A stretch of DNA of 64,000 nt from APNM01 sp040361335 (GCF_040361335.1 NZ_APNM01000009.1:120641-184640), one strand, 5' to 3'; positions 43,064 through 52,479 are shown, counted from the stretch's first letter. A program made the numbers and translations. The notes: generated by a model not told the origin, from the letters alone.

Positions 43064-45715
43064 CTAACCGGCGCCTTCAAGATGACTGGAGATGTCCCTA
43101 AACATCGTGATAGGGGCGCGTGCGAGCGGCGCGGTATCGCCAGCGCCATGTGCGGCATGACCCCTGTAACCATGCCCCAATCGATAAAAATAGCGCGCGA
43201 CTATCCGGCCATTCTTGCGGACTTCGCGCGACCGTATGGGGCCAAGCTCGGCGACATAACTCGTGAGGTCGTCCTTGACCAACTCATCCCATTCAAAGGC
43301 GATAAGCAGCAAGTCGCGGCCGCGCACGGCAGCGCAGGGCGCCCACCATCGCCACATCAGGCTGTCCGCGCCGAACAGATGCTGGCCAGTGACCTCCGAC
43401 AAGCTGTCGTGATGCGGGTCGTAGAAGGCCAGTTCGCTGCTTATGAAGTACTTGTCCATGCCCACCAGCCGGACCGGTCCATGAGCGTCCGTAGCCCAGG
43501 TGTCCTCCAGATCGGCCACCGAGGCAGCAAACTCCTCCCAGGCCACGGGCAGGGAGAGATCGCGATCCGGTGACCAGGCAGCCCCGCTGGTCGAAACCAG
43601 TCCACCCCACAGCAGCAACGAACACACCGCCGCCGCCTGCCAGACCCCTCGTGCCAGATCCTGAAAACGGTGAAAGCCGGGGCAGGCGATCCCGGCGGCA
43701 AGCCAGGGCACGAACGCCAGCCAGAGCGGTCCCGTCCAGTTCAGCTTGGGTTCGCCTTGCATGCTGTACAGAACGAATACCGCCAACGGCACCAACGTGA
43801 AGCAGTAGGCAAACCGGTGGCGCGCGTCGGACCGAGCCTGCGGCCACAACAGCACCGGCGTCACCAGCGCGAGCATCGGCGTCAGCAAGATCATGATGTG
43901 CAAAGCCAGCTCGTCCGCGCCGAACTCGACCGATCCGCTCCAGCGACGCGCACCCTGGAACCAGAAGGAGGCCCAATCGTGCGTCGCGTTCCAGTAGATC
44001 ACCGGCGAAAACAGGGCCAGCGCCAGCAGGACCGCCAGATAAGGCTGCGGACGACGCAGCCAGAAACGAGCGTCGCGAGCGAGCAGCAGGTACGCCAACG
44101 CTGCCGGACCGAGCAACACGATGGTGTATTTCGACAGCATCCCCAGTCCGACAAACAGACCGACGCCATACCAAGCCCGCTCACGCTGTTCGACCAATGC
44201 CCGATACAGGAAATACAGGGCCCCGGACCAGGCGGCGAATACCGGCGCGTCCGGCGTGGCCAACAGCCCGAAGCCGAAGAATCCCGGCAGGGTGGCGACC
44301 AACATGAGCGCGAAGATACCAGCGTTACGACCGTACTGTTGTCGGGTCAGGGCAAACGCGAAACCGCCCGCCACGACCCAGAGCACCAGGACACCGGCAC
44401 GCACGCCGATCTCGGTGTCGCCCAATAGCGCAGTGCCGACGGCGATCATCCAGGCCACCATCGGCGGATGGTCCAGGTAACCCGGCGCCAGGCGTTGGGC
44501 GTAATTCCAGTAATAGGCCTCCTCGGGGATAAGATCGATCCCGCCGGCGGTGAACAGCCGCAGGGCGACGGAATACAGCAGGAACGCCAACGCCAGCGAG
44601 CGCCAGCGGATGGCGGGAACGCTGCGTTGGCTGGGCTGCGGGAAGACAAAGAACGCCGCGCCGATGTAGTTGACCCCCGCGCCGGCGGCGATGCCGGCCA
44701 AGCCGGCGACGGTCATGCCCCAGCCCGCGCCATCGGCGAAAGCGTTGAATACCGCCTCGCGCATGATCAGCGCGAACACGCAGGAAAGCAGATAACGACT
44801 GTAAACGGGCAGCTCCACGCGCCATCCGCGACCTGGAAGGTTGCGGAAGCTCCAGCGCGAATTCAGCAGATAATTGCACACCGTGGCGACCAGGAACCCG
44901 GCCAGGTAGGCCACATCGATTCCGTACCCGGCTGCCGCCATCCCGCGGAAGACCGCCAGATCAACCCCGACGCCGAGCAGGCCGACCAGAGCGAAACGCA
45001 CGGCGCTAGCACGGCGGACCGATCCCCCAGCCAGTTCCATGACTTGGCCCAGTGTTCGTAGCGATTCGCGCCACCCCAGCTTGGAGCGTCCCGCCCGCCG
45101 GTCCCGGAAGTGGATCGGTATCTCGCGGACCCGCAAGCAATCGTCGCTGCGTGCCAGCACCTCGAGCGCCAGCTTGAAGCCCCGCACCTGCCCGCCCAGT
45201 CGCAGCAAGGTATCGCGACGCACGGCGAAAAACCCGCTCAGGGGGTCATTGATGCCAACCAGGGGCAGCGCGATCCATGTGCCGAGGCGCGATATCAGAC
45301 GACGCATCCAAGGCCAGTCGGACACGCGGGCGTTGCGGCAATAGCGACTGCCGAGGGCGATATCGCATTGCCCGGCCAGCACCGGCGCGAGCAGGTCCGG
45401 CAAGGCCTCCGGCGGATGGCTGAAATCGGCATCCATCACCGCCACCACCTCGCAATTCGCCGCTTCGGCCGCCGCCAGCACGTCACCGGCCAGACCGCGT
45501 GGGCTTGCGGCCCGGATCACACGAACCACTTCGGTCGGGAATCGCGCGCTCACCGTTTCCACGGTACCGTCACTGGAGCCACCATCCGCGACCAGGATCT
45601 CCGGAAGCAATAAGCGCACACGGCATGCCTCGATCACCGCAGCCAACAGCGACTCGATGTTGTCGCGCTCGTTGAGGGTGGGGATGATCAGCGAGAAATC
45701 GAAGCGATTCGGCAT
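43064..45715 (-). CDS. GT2 - GtrA - GT39 fusion glycosyltransferase
   Basis: 883 residues from the ATG at 45715. Three parts: an N-terminal GT2 domain of dolichyl/undecaprenyl-phosphate sugar synthase type (about 1-240; SLIIPTLNERDNIESLL, AVMDADFSHPPEALPDL), a GtrA-like four-helix membrane domain (about 245-365), and a GT39/ArnT-like multispan domain (about 370-780; ILYSV-type helices, EEAYYWNYAQRLAPGYLDHPP is the GT39 acceptor-site loop). The first part would charge a lipid carrier, GtrA could flip it, and the last part would transfer the sugar in the periplasm. All three in one chain is uncommon. The target, lipid A or a protein, is unknown. Confidence 0.85.
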   Translation of the reverse strand: MPNRFDFSLIIPTLNERDNIESLLAAVIEACRVRLLLPEILVADGGSSDGTVETVSARFPTEVVRVIRAASPRGLAGDVLAAAEAANCEVVAVMDADFSHPPEALPDLLAPVLAGQCDIALGSRYCRNARVSDWPWMRRLISRLGTWIALPLVGINDPLSGFFAVRRDTLLRLGGQVRGFKLALEVLARSDDCLRVREIPIHFRDRRAGRSKLGWRESLRTLGQVMELAGGSVRRASAVRFALVGLLGVGVDLAVFRGMAAAGYGIDVAYLAGFLVATVCNYLLNSRWSFRNLPGRGWRVELPVYSRYLLSCVFALIMREAVFNAFADGAGWGMTVAGLAGIAAGAGVNYIGAAFFVFPQPSQRSVPAIRWRSLALAFLLYSVALRLFTAGGIDLIPEEAYYWNYAQRLAPGYLDHPPMVAWMIAVGTALLGDTEIGVRAGVLVLWVVAGGFAFALTRQQYGRNAGIFALMLVATLPGFFGFGLLATPDAPVFAAWSGALYFLYRALVEQRERAWYGVGLFVGLGMLSKYTIVLLGPAALAYLLLARDARFWLRRPQPYLAVLLALALFSPVIYWNATHDWASFWFQGARRWSGSVEFGADELALHIMILLTPMLALVTPVLLWPQARSDARHRFAYCFTLVPLAVFVLYSMQGEPKLNWTGPLWLAFVPWLAAGIACPGFHRFQDLARGVWQAAAVCSLLLWGGLVSTSGAAWSPDRDLSLPVAWEEFAASVADLEDTWATDAHGPVRLVGMDKYFISSELAFYDPHHDSLSEVTGQHLFGADSLMWRWWAPCAAVRGRDLLLIAFEWDELVKDDLTSYVAELGPIRSREVRKNGRIVARYFYRLGHGYRGHAAHGAGDTAPLARAPITMFRDISSHLEGAG

Positions 45716-45769
45716 GAGTGGTACCCGGTTTTGCCCGTCATTGCGGAAGAATCCGGTGCAGCGGATCAA

Positions 45770-46342
45770 TCAACGTCGTCCCCTCGGCGTGCGGCCGAAG
45801 AAACGGGGCACGCTGTCGCGATAGGACGACCAGCGAGACGAACCTTCGTTTCGCGCCAAGAGCCGCTCATCCAGACGCAGATATGCGATGAGCCATACCC
45901 AATATCCGAGCACCAACAACAAGGCGATCCCGGAGCGGTTGACGAATGCCGCACCCAGGAGATAAAGCCCCCATCCCGCCAACCGCGGATTGCGGCTGAA
46001 TCGATAGACGCCACGGACCTGGATCGATCTCGGTTCGATGCCCAGGAATTGCTGCCAGGAAGTCGTGCTTACGGCAGCGGCTATCAAGACACCCCCACCC
46101 ACGGCCATCGCGGCATAGCCGAAGAGGCGGCTATGGAATGCGGCCAACGGCATCTCGGCCAGTCCTTGCGACGCGGCCGACAGCGTCAATGCGCCATGGG
46201 CCAGCCAGGCCAGCCATAACAGGGCCGTGGTGCGTGGCGACACGGCGGATGGCCGCCCTGCTTGACGTTCGACCCAGCGCAGCGACAGGAAGGCCGCGGC
46301 CCCGGCCAACGCGAACGCTATTGCCCCCATCAACGCCGACAT
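45770..46342 (-). CDS. PEMT/isoprenylcysteine methyltransferase-like membrane protein
   Basis: 190 residues with four to five spans. The C-terminal half carries the family pattern: IQVRGVYRFSRNPRLAGWGL, then YLRLDERLLARNEGSSRWSSYRDSVPRF, similar to the SAM-binding region of ICMT/PEMT proteins. The substrate is unknown. It lies between the Sel1 lipoprotein and the glycosyltransferase fusion. Another such protein is encoded with the multicopper oxidase at 17233. Confidence 0.78.
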   Translation of the reverse strand: MSALMGAIAFALAGAAAFLSLRWVERQAGRPSAVSPRTTALLWLAWLAHGALTLSAASQGLAEMPLAAFHSRLFGYAAMAVGGGVLIAAAVSTTSWQQFLGIEPRSIQVRGVYRFSRNPRLAGWGLYLLGAAFVNRSGIALLLVLGYWVWLIAYLRLDERLLARNEGSSRWSSYRDSVPRFFGRTPRGRR

Positions 46343-46346
46343 GCGC

Positions 46347-46445
46347 CTAAGAAGGGGCCAACAGCCATGCGAAAACCGCCCATTTCATAAGCATCGAAAC
46401 CGCCCACAGGCCCAGGATGCTCAGCACGATCCAATACCAGCGCAC
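46347..46445 (-). CDS. Possible very small membrane protein (32 residues)
   Basis: From a GTG four bases after the Sel1 stop the frame encodes 32 residues that are almost entirely one membrane helix (YWIVLSILGLWAVSMLMKWAVFAWLLA), ending four bases before the next start. It fills exactly the gap in a tight operon, which supports it being real, but no good ribosome-binding site is seen. Confidence 0.35.
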   Translation of the reverse strand: MRWYWIVLSILGLWAVSMLMKWAVFAWLLAPS

Positions 46446-46449
46446 GCCG

Positions 46450-47430
46450 CTAATCGGATGCCGCGTCTCGCAAGACAAACCTCGGGCCTTCGGATTGCTG
46501 TGCGGCCGACTCATACAGGCCGGCCAGACGCTCGGCCAGCGATTCCGCCCTCTCTCGTTCCGAGGGCGATAACATCCCACGGACCTCCTCGCGGTAACGC
46601 ATGGCCCGACCGACGCCCTGGTCCGCGGCCAAGCTGAACCACGCATAGGCGCTGACCGGGTCCCGTTCGACACCGATGCCCTTGAACGACATCACCGCCA
46701 GGTTCACCTGCGCCATGGACAAGCCCTGGCGGGCGGCGCGCTCGAACCAGGCAAAGGCTTGCTGGTCGTCCTTGGGGACTCCGCGGCCCTGCTCGTACTT
46801 GTTGGCCAGCTTGACCTGCGCCACCGCCAGGCCCTGCTCGGCGGCACGCCGGTACCATTTGACGGCCTCTTCCGTATCCAACAGCACGCCGCGCCCGTAG
46901 TCGTACAACAAGCCCAGGTTGTATTGGGCCGGCGCATGCCCTTGCTTGGCGGCACGCAAGTAAAGCGCCACGGCATGGCGAACATCCTGCGGCACGCCGA
47001 CATCGCGACGATAGAGATTGCCGAGCTCGAACTGCGCCTCGGCAAGCCCCTGATTCGCGGCCTTCTCCAGCCACTCGGCCGCCTCGACCGGGTCCTTCTT
47101 GACGCCCTTGCCCAGTTCAAACAACAGCGCGTAGTTGTATTGCGCCTCGGGCAGCCCCTGCGCTGCCGCTTTCTCAAGCCATTCGGCAGCCCGCCGGTAG
47201 TCCTGTGGGAGTCCTCCTCGGCCCGTGGCGTACACCACCCCCATCTCGTTCCGCGACTCGGCGTCGCCGTCCTGGGCGCGGCGCAAAACCTCCAAGGTCG
47301 CCGGTGTCAGCTCATAGCAGATTTCGGTCTGCGCCCAAGGGGCTACGCCATCGGAACACGCCGCCAATGCCAGGGCCGCGGACAAGAGAACGGCGAATGC
47401 GCCACGCCGGCACGGACGGAAGCCGCTCAT
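46450..47430 (-). CDS. Sel1-like repeat lipoprotein
   Basis: 326 residues. The signal peptide ends in a lipobox (ALALAACSDG). The mature chain is about seven tandem Sel1/TPR-like repeats of 36 residues (core A..YNLG.LY..G.GV..D...A..W...AA.QG, from about 55 to 290), forming an alpha-solenoid for protein binding. Its start overlaps the P-II-like gene by 4 bases, so it belongs to the module D efflux operon. A scaffold or envelope-stress role is possible; specific function is unknown. Confidence 0.85.
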   Translation of the reverse strand: MSGFRPCRRGAFAVLLSAALALAACSDGVAPWAQTEICYELTPATLEVLRRAQDGDAESRNEMGVVYATGRGGLPQDYRRAAEWLEKAAAQGLPEAQYNYALLFELGKGVKKDPVEAAEWLEKAANQGLAEAQFELGNLYRRDVGVPQDVRHAVALYLRAAKQGHAPAQYNLGLLYDYGRGVLLDTEEAVKWYRRAAEQGLAVAQVKLANKYEQGRGVPKDDQQAFAWFERAARQGLSMAQVNLAVMSFKGIGVERDPVSAYAWFSLAADQGVGRAMRYREEVRGMLSPSERERAESLAERLAGLYESAAQQSEGPRFVLRDAASD

Positions 47431-47756
47431 CGGCGCACCGCGGTGTCACCGCGCGTGCCATCCGCGATGCGGATGGCCTCGCGCAGCTCGGAGACGAACA
47501 CCTTGCCGTCGCCGGGATGGCCCTCGCCGGTGCGGGCATGCTCGACGATGGTCTCGACCACCGGCGCGACCAGCTCGTCCGGGACATCGATCTCCAGCTT
47601 GACCATCTCGGTCTTGATCAGCCGACCGTTCTCGACCGCATGACCGAACTCGCGCACCGAGACGATGGCGATGCCGGGCAACTCCGGAACCCTCGCCAGC
47701 GCATCGATGACCTGGTCCAACATGTGCTCGCGCACATAGGCCTTGATCTCTTTCAT
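47427..47756 (-). CDS. P-II-like regulator (module D), nucleotide loop retained
   Basis: 109 residues from the ATG at 47756; a longer upstream frame overlaps the EF-hand gene and is not coding. MKEIKAYVREHMLDQVIDAL and the T-loop position (VREFGHAVENGRLIKTEM) show a P-II protein whose T-loop is about ten residues short and lacks the uridylylated Tyr. The B-loop (ARTGEGHPGDGKVFV) and C-loop (AIRIADGTRGDTAV) are close to canonical GlnB, so nucleotide binding is likely, unlike the copies at 5677 and 33068. It fits the PII-NG group found with metal RND operons. Confidence 0.88.
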   Translation of the reverse strand: MKEIKAYVREHMLDQVIDALARVPELPGIAIVSVREFGHAVENGRLIKTEMVKLEIDVPDELVAPVVETIVEHARTGEGHPGDGKVFVSELREAIRIADGTRGDTAVRR

Positions 47757-47790
47757 GGCATGACCCTCGATTAGATTGCGATCAAACGGT

Positions 47791-48027
47791 TCAGCGATAT
47801 TCCTCTCGGCTGATCCTCCCGTCCCCGTCCGCATCGAGATCGTCGAATATCGCGGACAGGGAGGCGCGGCTCGCCGCCTCGCTGCGGCTGACGTAGCCGT
47901 CCATGTTCTGGTCGGCGACCATGAACGATGGGGTTCCGGTATGGCCGACCTCGTCATTCCAGAACGCGCTGCAGCCCGACACGAGAACCAGCGCCCCCAG
48001 GCTCAATGTCAATGTCCGATAACGCAT
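47791..48027 (-). CDS. EF-hand lipoprotein
   Basis: 78 residues. The signal peptide ends at a lipobox (LVLVSGC). The mature part has two EF-hand loops, DQNMDGYVSRSE and DLDADGDGRISREE, the second a near-perfect Ca2+-binding consensus. Periplasmic EF-hand proteins can bind Ca2+ or other divalent ions. It lies 18 bases after the RND pump gene and before the P-II-like gene, and could act as a divalent-ion sensor or buffer for this pump. Confidence 0.82.
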   Translation of the reverse strand: MRYRTLTLSLGALVLVSGCSAFWNDEVGHTGTPSFMVADQNMDGYVSRSEAASRASLSAIFDDLDADGDGRISREEYR

Positions 48028-48045
48028 GGCGAATATCCTCCTCTC

Positions 48046-51000
48046 TTACAGTTTCACCTCGCGCCGCGGCTCGGCGAACCACCGATAAACCGCGGGCAAT
48101 ACCAGCAAGGTCAACAAGGTCGATGTGATCAGCCCGCCGACCACCACGGCCGCCAGCGGCCGCTGGACGTTGGCGCCGATACCGTCGGCCAGTAGCAGCG
48201 GGAGGAGGCCGAGGATGGCTACCGACGCGGTCATCAGCACCGGCCGCAGACGATGCTCGGCGCCGGTGCGCACGGCTTCGTCGCGATTCATGCCCCGGCC
48301 CCGGAGCTGGTTGATGTAGGACACCAGCACCACGCCGTTGAGCACGGCCACGCCGAACACGGCGATGAAGCCCACCGCGCCGGCCACCGACAGGTACAGC
48401 CCGGAGATCCACAGGGCGAAGATGCCGCCGGTGATGGCGAACGGCACGTTGAGATAGATCAGCGCCGCGTAGCGGATGCTGGAAAAGGCGATGAACAGCA
48501 GCAGGAAGATCAGCGCCAGGGTGATGGGCACCACGATGTACAGCCGCGCCATGGCCCGCCGCTGGTTCTCGAACTGGCCGCCGTACTCGACGAAATAGCC
48601 GGCGGGCAGGTCCACCTCCTCCTTGACCCGCTTCTGGAGCTCGCTGACGACGCCGCCCATGTCGCGGCCGCGCACGTTGAGCTGCACGAACAGCCGGCGG
48701 CTGGCCTTGGCGCGCGAGATTTTCTTGGGCCCGCGGTAGACCTCGACATCGGCCACGCGCGACAGCGGGATCAGCGCGCCCTCCGAGGTCCGGAACTGCA
48801 GGTCGCGGATGGCGTCCACCTGGGTACGCGCATCCTCCTGCAGGCGCAGGAAGATGTCGAAACGGCGGATGCCCTCGAACACCTGGCCGACGGTGGCTCC
48901 GCCGATGCCGGCCTCGACCACGCCCAGCACCTCGTCCAGCGGGATGCCGTAGCGCGCCAGGGCTTCCCGGTCCGGGCGTACCACGATCTGGGGCTTGCCG
49001 CCCTGCTGCTGCATGCGCACGTCCACCGCGCCGGGGACCTCGCGGGCGATGCCCGTGATCTGCCGGCCGAGCTTGGCGAGTTTGTCGAGGTTCTCACCGT
49101 AGAGGCTCACGACGACCTGCGCCAGCACGCCGGACAGCAGCTCGTCGGTGCGCAGCTGGATCGGCTGGGAGACGTTGTTGGCCAGGCCCGGCACCTCGGC
49201 GCTCAAGCGATCGGCCAGGGCCGACTGCAGTTCCTCGTAGTCGCGCCCGCTCTGCCATTCGTCCAGCGGCTTGAGTATCACCATGGAGGCGATCACATTG
49301 ACCGGCTCCGGGTCGCCGCCGACCTCGGCGCGGCCGACGCGAGAGTACACGCCGGTGACCTCGTCGAACTCGTTCATCACTGCCTGCACGCGTTTCGCGT
49401 ACTCGTTGGTGGTCTTCAGATTGGCCCCGGGCGGCAGCGTGGAGCGCACCAGGAAGGTGCCCTCGCGCAGGGTGGGCACGAACTCGGTGCCAAGGGTCGG
49501 AAAGATCGCCAGGCTGATCCCGAACAGCACCACCGCGATGCCCAGCACCAGCGCCGGCGCCTTGAGCGCCGCGTCGCGCAGTGGCCGGTAGCCGGCCTTG
49601 AGCCAACCCACCAAGCGCGGCTCGCCGTGCGCGCTGCCCTTCTTGAACAACAGCGACGTGAGCACCGGCACCAGGGTCAGGGCCACAATCAGCGCAGCCA
49701 CCAACGCGAAGCTGATGGTATAGGCCATCGGCGAGAACAGCTTGCCCTCGACCCCCTGCAGCGTGAACAGCGGCAGGAACACGATGATGATGATGGCGAT
49801 GGCGAAGGTAATCGGCTGGGCCACCTCCCGGGCGGCCTCGCTTACCAACCGCAGCATAGAAATGTCTTCTCCCGCGCGTTCCTCCAGGTGGCGGAAGATG
49901 TTCTCGATCATCACCACCGAGCCGTCCACCATCATACCGATGCCGATGGCGAGCCCGCCCAGGCTCATCAGGTTGGCCGACATGCCGACGTAGTCCATGG
50001 CGATAAAGGCGATCAGTACCGACAGCGGCAGGCTGGCGAGCACGATCAGGGTCGAGCGCAGGTTGCCCAGGAACAGGTACAGAAACACCAGCACCAGCAC
50101 CGCGCCTTCCAGCAACGCATCCTCGACCGTGCCCACGGCCTTTTCCACCAGGTCCGCCTGCGAGTAGTACTGGTTCAGGCGCATGCCCTCGGGCAGCGCC
50201 TCGTTGATGGCCTCGACCTTCTTGTCCACCGACTCCAGCAGCTTCTGGGTGTTGGTATAGATCAGCTTGAGGACGAAGCCGCCGACCGCTTCCTCGCCGT
50301 TGGCGACCAGGGCGCCGCGCCGAATCGCCGGCCCGAAGGCGACCTCGGCGATGTCCCTGATGTAGACGGGGGTGCCGTCCTGCTCGGCGACCTGGATGTT
50401 GCGCAGGTCATCCAGGCCTTTCTCGCCCGGATCGACCCAGCCGTAGCCGCGGATGATGTACTCCTCGCCGGCGCGGTTGATGAAAGAGGCGCCGACGTTG
50501 CGGTTGTTGGCCGCCAGCGACCGACGCACGTCCGCCACGGTAAGGTCGCGGGCGGCCAGCGCGTTGGGGTCCAGCTTGACCTGGTACTGCTTCTCGAAGC
50601 CGCCGATGGACAGCACGTCGGTGACCCCCGGCACGGTGCGCAGCTGCGGCTTGACGATCCAGTCCTGGGCCACGCGCAGATCCATGGGGGAATGGGTCGC
50701 GCCCTTCTCGTTCTCCACCGTGTACATCATCACCCGGCCCAGGCCGGTGGTGATCGGGCCGAGCTGTGGCTCGCCCAGCCCCGGCGGGATCTCGCGGCGC
50801 GCCTTGGCCAGACGCTCCATCACCAGCCGCCGGGCGAAATAGATGTCGGTACCGTCCTCGAAGTAGATATTGACCCGGGACAGCCCGAAGATGGACGTGG
50901 ACTGAACCCGCTTGAGCCCCGGCAACCCGTACATCGAGATCGATACGGGGTAGGACACCAGCGTCTCGACGTCCACCGGCGACAGACCGGGGCTGGACGT

Positions 51001-51150
51001 GAACACCTGCACCATCGGCGGCGTGACGTCCGGGAACGAGTCGATCGGCACGCGGTTCAGGGACATGATGCCGATGCCGGCAATGGCGGCGATGACGACC
51101 AGCGTCAGCAGGCGGTTGTTGAGGGCGAGTCGTACCAGACCTTCAATCAT
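48046..51150 (-). CDS. CnrA/CzcA-type divalent-metal RND efflux pump
   Basis: 1034 residues. Full RND architecture with TM4 motif GMMVDGSVVMIEN and Asp409. There is no copper methionine triad: the region reads TFLVRSTLPPGANL, and the porter loop has SQPIQLRTDELLSGVLAQVV, as in Zn/Co/Cd or Ni/Co pumps. AAGGAG precedes the ATG. The gene follows the adaptor by 21 bases. Substrate is divalent, but Zn versus Ni/Co cannot be decided from the sequence alone. Confidence 0.93.
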   Translation of the reverse strand: MIEGLVRLALNNRLLTLVVIAAIAGIGIMSLNRVPIDSFPDVTPPMVQVFTSSPGLSPVDVETLVSYPVSISMYGLPGLKRVQSTSIFGLSRVNIYFEDGTDIYFARRLVMERLAKARREIPPGLGEPQLGPITTGLGRVMMYTVENEKGATHSPMDLRVAQDWIVKPQLRTVPGVTDVLSIGGFEKQYQVKLDPNALAARDLTVADVRRSLAANNRNVGASFINRAGEEYIIRGYGWVDPGEKGLDDLRNIQVAEQDGTPVYIRDIAEVAFGPAIRRGALVANGEEAVGGFVLKLIYTNTQKLLESVDKKVEAINEALPEGMRLNQYYSQADLVEKAVGTVEDALLEGAVLVLVFLYLFLGNLRSTLIVLASLPLSVLIAFIAMDYVGMSANLMSLGGLAIGIGMMVDGSVVMIENIFRHLEERAGEDISMLRLVSEAAREVAQPITFAIAIIIIVFLPLFTLQGVEGKLFSPMAYTISFALVAALIVALTLVPVLTSLLFKKGSAHGEPRLVGWLKAGYRPLRDAALKAPALVLGIAVVLFGISLAIFPTLGTEFVPTLREGTFLVRSTLPPGANLKTTNEYAKRVQAVMNEFDEVTGVYSRVGRAEVGGDPEPVNVIASMVILKPLDEWQSGRDYEELQSALADRLSAEVPGLANNVSQPIQLRTDELLSGVLAQVVVSLYGENLDKLAKLGRQITGIAREVPGAVDVRMQQQGGKPQIVVRPDREALARYGIPLDEVLGVVEAGIGGATVGQVFEGIRRFDIFLRLQEDARTQVDAIRDLQFRTSEGALIPLSRVADVEVYRGPKKISRAKASRRLFVQLNVRGRDMGGVVSELQKRVKEEVDLPAGYFVEYGGQFENQRRAMARLYIVVPITLALIFLLLFIAFSSIRYAALIYLNVPFAITGGIFALWISGLYLSVAGAVGFIAVFGVAVLNGVVLVSYINQLRGRGMNRDEAVRTGAEHRLRPVLMTASVAILGLLPLLLADGIGANVQRPLAAVVVGGLITSTLLTLLVLPAVYRWFAEPRREVKL

Positions 51151-51171
51151 GCTATTGGCTCCTTGCGCCGA

Positions 51172-52479
51172 TCAGTGGCCGTGGGCCGCGCTGCGGCCGC
51201 TGGCGGTCAGGGCGGACATCAGATCGAACGCACCCGAGACGACCACGCGCTCGCCGGGCTTGACGCCGGAGAGGATTTCCACCTGCCCATCCGCCTCGGT
51301 GCCGGTGCGCACCGGCACCGCGCGAAACGCCCCGGGCTCGGCACCGGGCACGAACACCACTTGCCGCCCGTCGACGGTCTGCACCGCGTCCACCGGCACC
51401 AGGGCAAGGCGTTGCTCGCTCTCGGTATGGATACGCGCGCTGCCGAACATGCCCGCGCGCAGCAGGCCGTCCTCATTGGGCACGATCGCGCGCACGCGCA
51501 CGGTGCGGGATTGCTCGTCCAGATCGCGGGAGACCCAGTCGGTCTTGCCGGTGAAGATTTTCCCGGGCAGGGCGCGCACGGTCAGCTTCATCTTCTGGCC
51601 GGGCGCCAGGCGCGGCATATCGGTCTCGGCGGCCTCGACCATCACCCACATCCGCTCGCTGTTGACGATGTGGATCGGGGTTTCCTGGGCCGACACCGTT
51701 TGCCCCGACACCAGGTCGCGGCGCTGGATGACGCCGGCCATGGGCGCGGTAAGTATGTAGCGGGACAGCGGCTGTTCGCCGCCGACCGCGATGCCGTCGA
51801 TGTCCGAGTCGTCCAGGTCGTACAGCCGCAACTCGGCCCGCGCGGCGTCACGCTCGGCCTTTGCCTCCAGGTAGCTCGCCTTGGAGTCCAGCAGCTCGGC
51901 CTCGCTCACGATCTGGCGCTCCGCCAGCTTCTGGTCGCGGCGATAGTTTGCCGATGCCGACTCGAAGCGCGCCGATGCCGTGAGATAACGCGCCTTGGCA
52001 CGACCGAGCTGGACGCTGTCGAGCACCGCCACGGTCTCGCCGGCGGCGACCTTCTCGCCCAGATCCTTGGTGACCTCGAGCACCTTGGCCTCCAGCCTGG
52101 GGCCGACCCGGGCCACACGGTCGGCGTCGAAGCGCACCGTGGCCGGCGCCTGCACGATGGCGGCCGCCGAGCCGGCCTCGGCCGGTGCGATCTCGAGGCT
52201 CAGCCGTTGGCGCTGCGCCTTCGTGAGGTGGACGCGGCCTTGGCGGTGGACTTCCTCCTCCTCCGCCTTGCCGGCCTTGTGACCTTCTTCGTGACCTTCT
52301 TCTTTGTGGCCGCCATGGTCACCTTGCTGGGCCTTTTCCGCCGTGTGGTCCTGATCGCTCGATTGGGCCGGCGCGGCGGCGTCCTGGCCGCAGGCGGTCA
52401 ATGGCACCAGGACTACGAGCAGCAGCCAGGCGCAAATCCGGTTCGTGCGGGGCATAAAACGTGTCTCCTGTCGATTCAT
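51172..52479 (-). CDS. His-rich lipoprotein adaptor of the module D RND pump
   Basis: 435 residues. ATG at 52479 overlaps the TolC-like stop by 4 bases; an alternative ATG at 52455 with AGGAG upstream would remove eight residues. Lipobox LVPLTAC. The next ~60 residues are charged and His-rich (HGGHKEEGHEEGHKAGK), a probable metal-binding segment. Then the membrane-fusion core: a barrel-sandwich with a long helical hairpin (about 95-290), beta-barrel domains and a second His-containing end. Metal may be captured at the N-terminal segment before transfer to the pump. Confidence 0.9.
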   Translation of the reverse strand: MNRQETRFMPRTNRICAWLLLVVLVPLTACGQDAAAPAQSSDQDHTAEKAQQGDHGGHKEEGHEEGHKAGKAEEEEVHRQGRVHLTKAQRQRLSLEIAPAEAGSAAAIVQAPATVRFDADRVARVGPRLEAKVLEVTKDLGEKVAAGETVAVLDSVQLGRAKARYLTASARFESASANYRRDQKLAERQIVSEAELLDSKASYLEAKAERDAARAELRLYDLDDSDIDGIAVGGEQPLSRYILTAPMAGVIQRRDLVSGQTVSAQETPIHIVNSERMWVMVEAAETDMPRLAPGQKMKLTVRALPGKIFTGKTDWVSRDLDEQSRTVRVRAIVPNEDGLLRAGMFGSARIHTESEQRLALVPVDAVQTVDGRQVVFVPGAEPGAFRAVPVRTGTEADGQVEILSGVKPGERVVVSGAFDLMSALTASGRSAAHGH

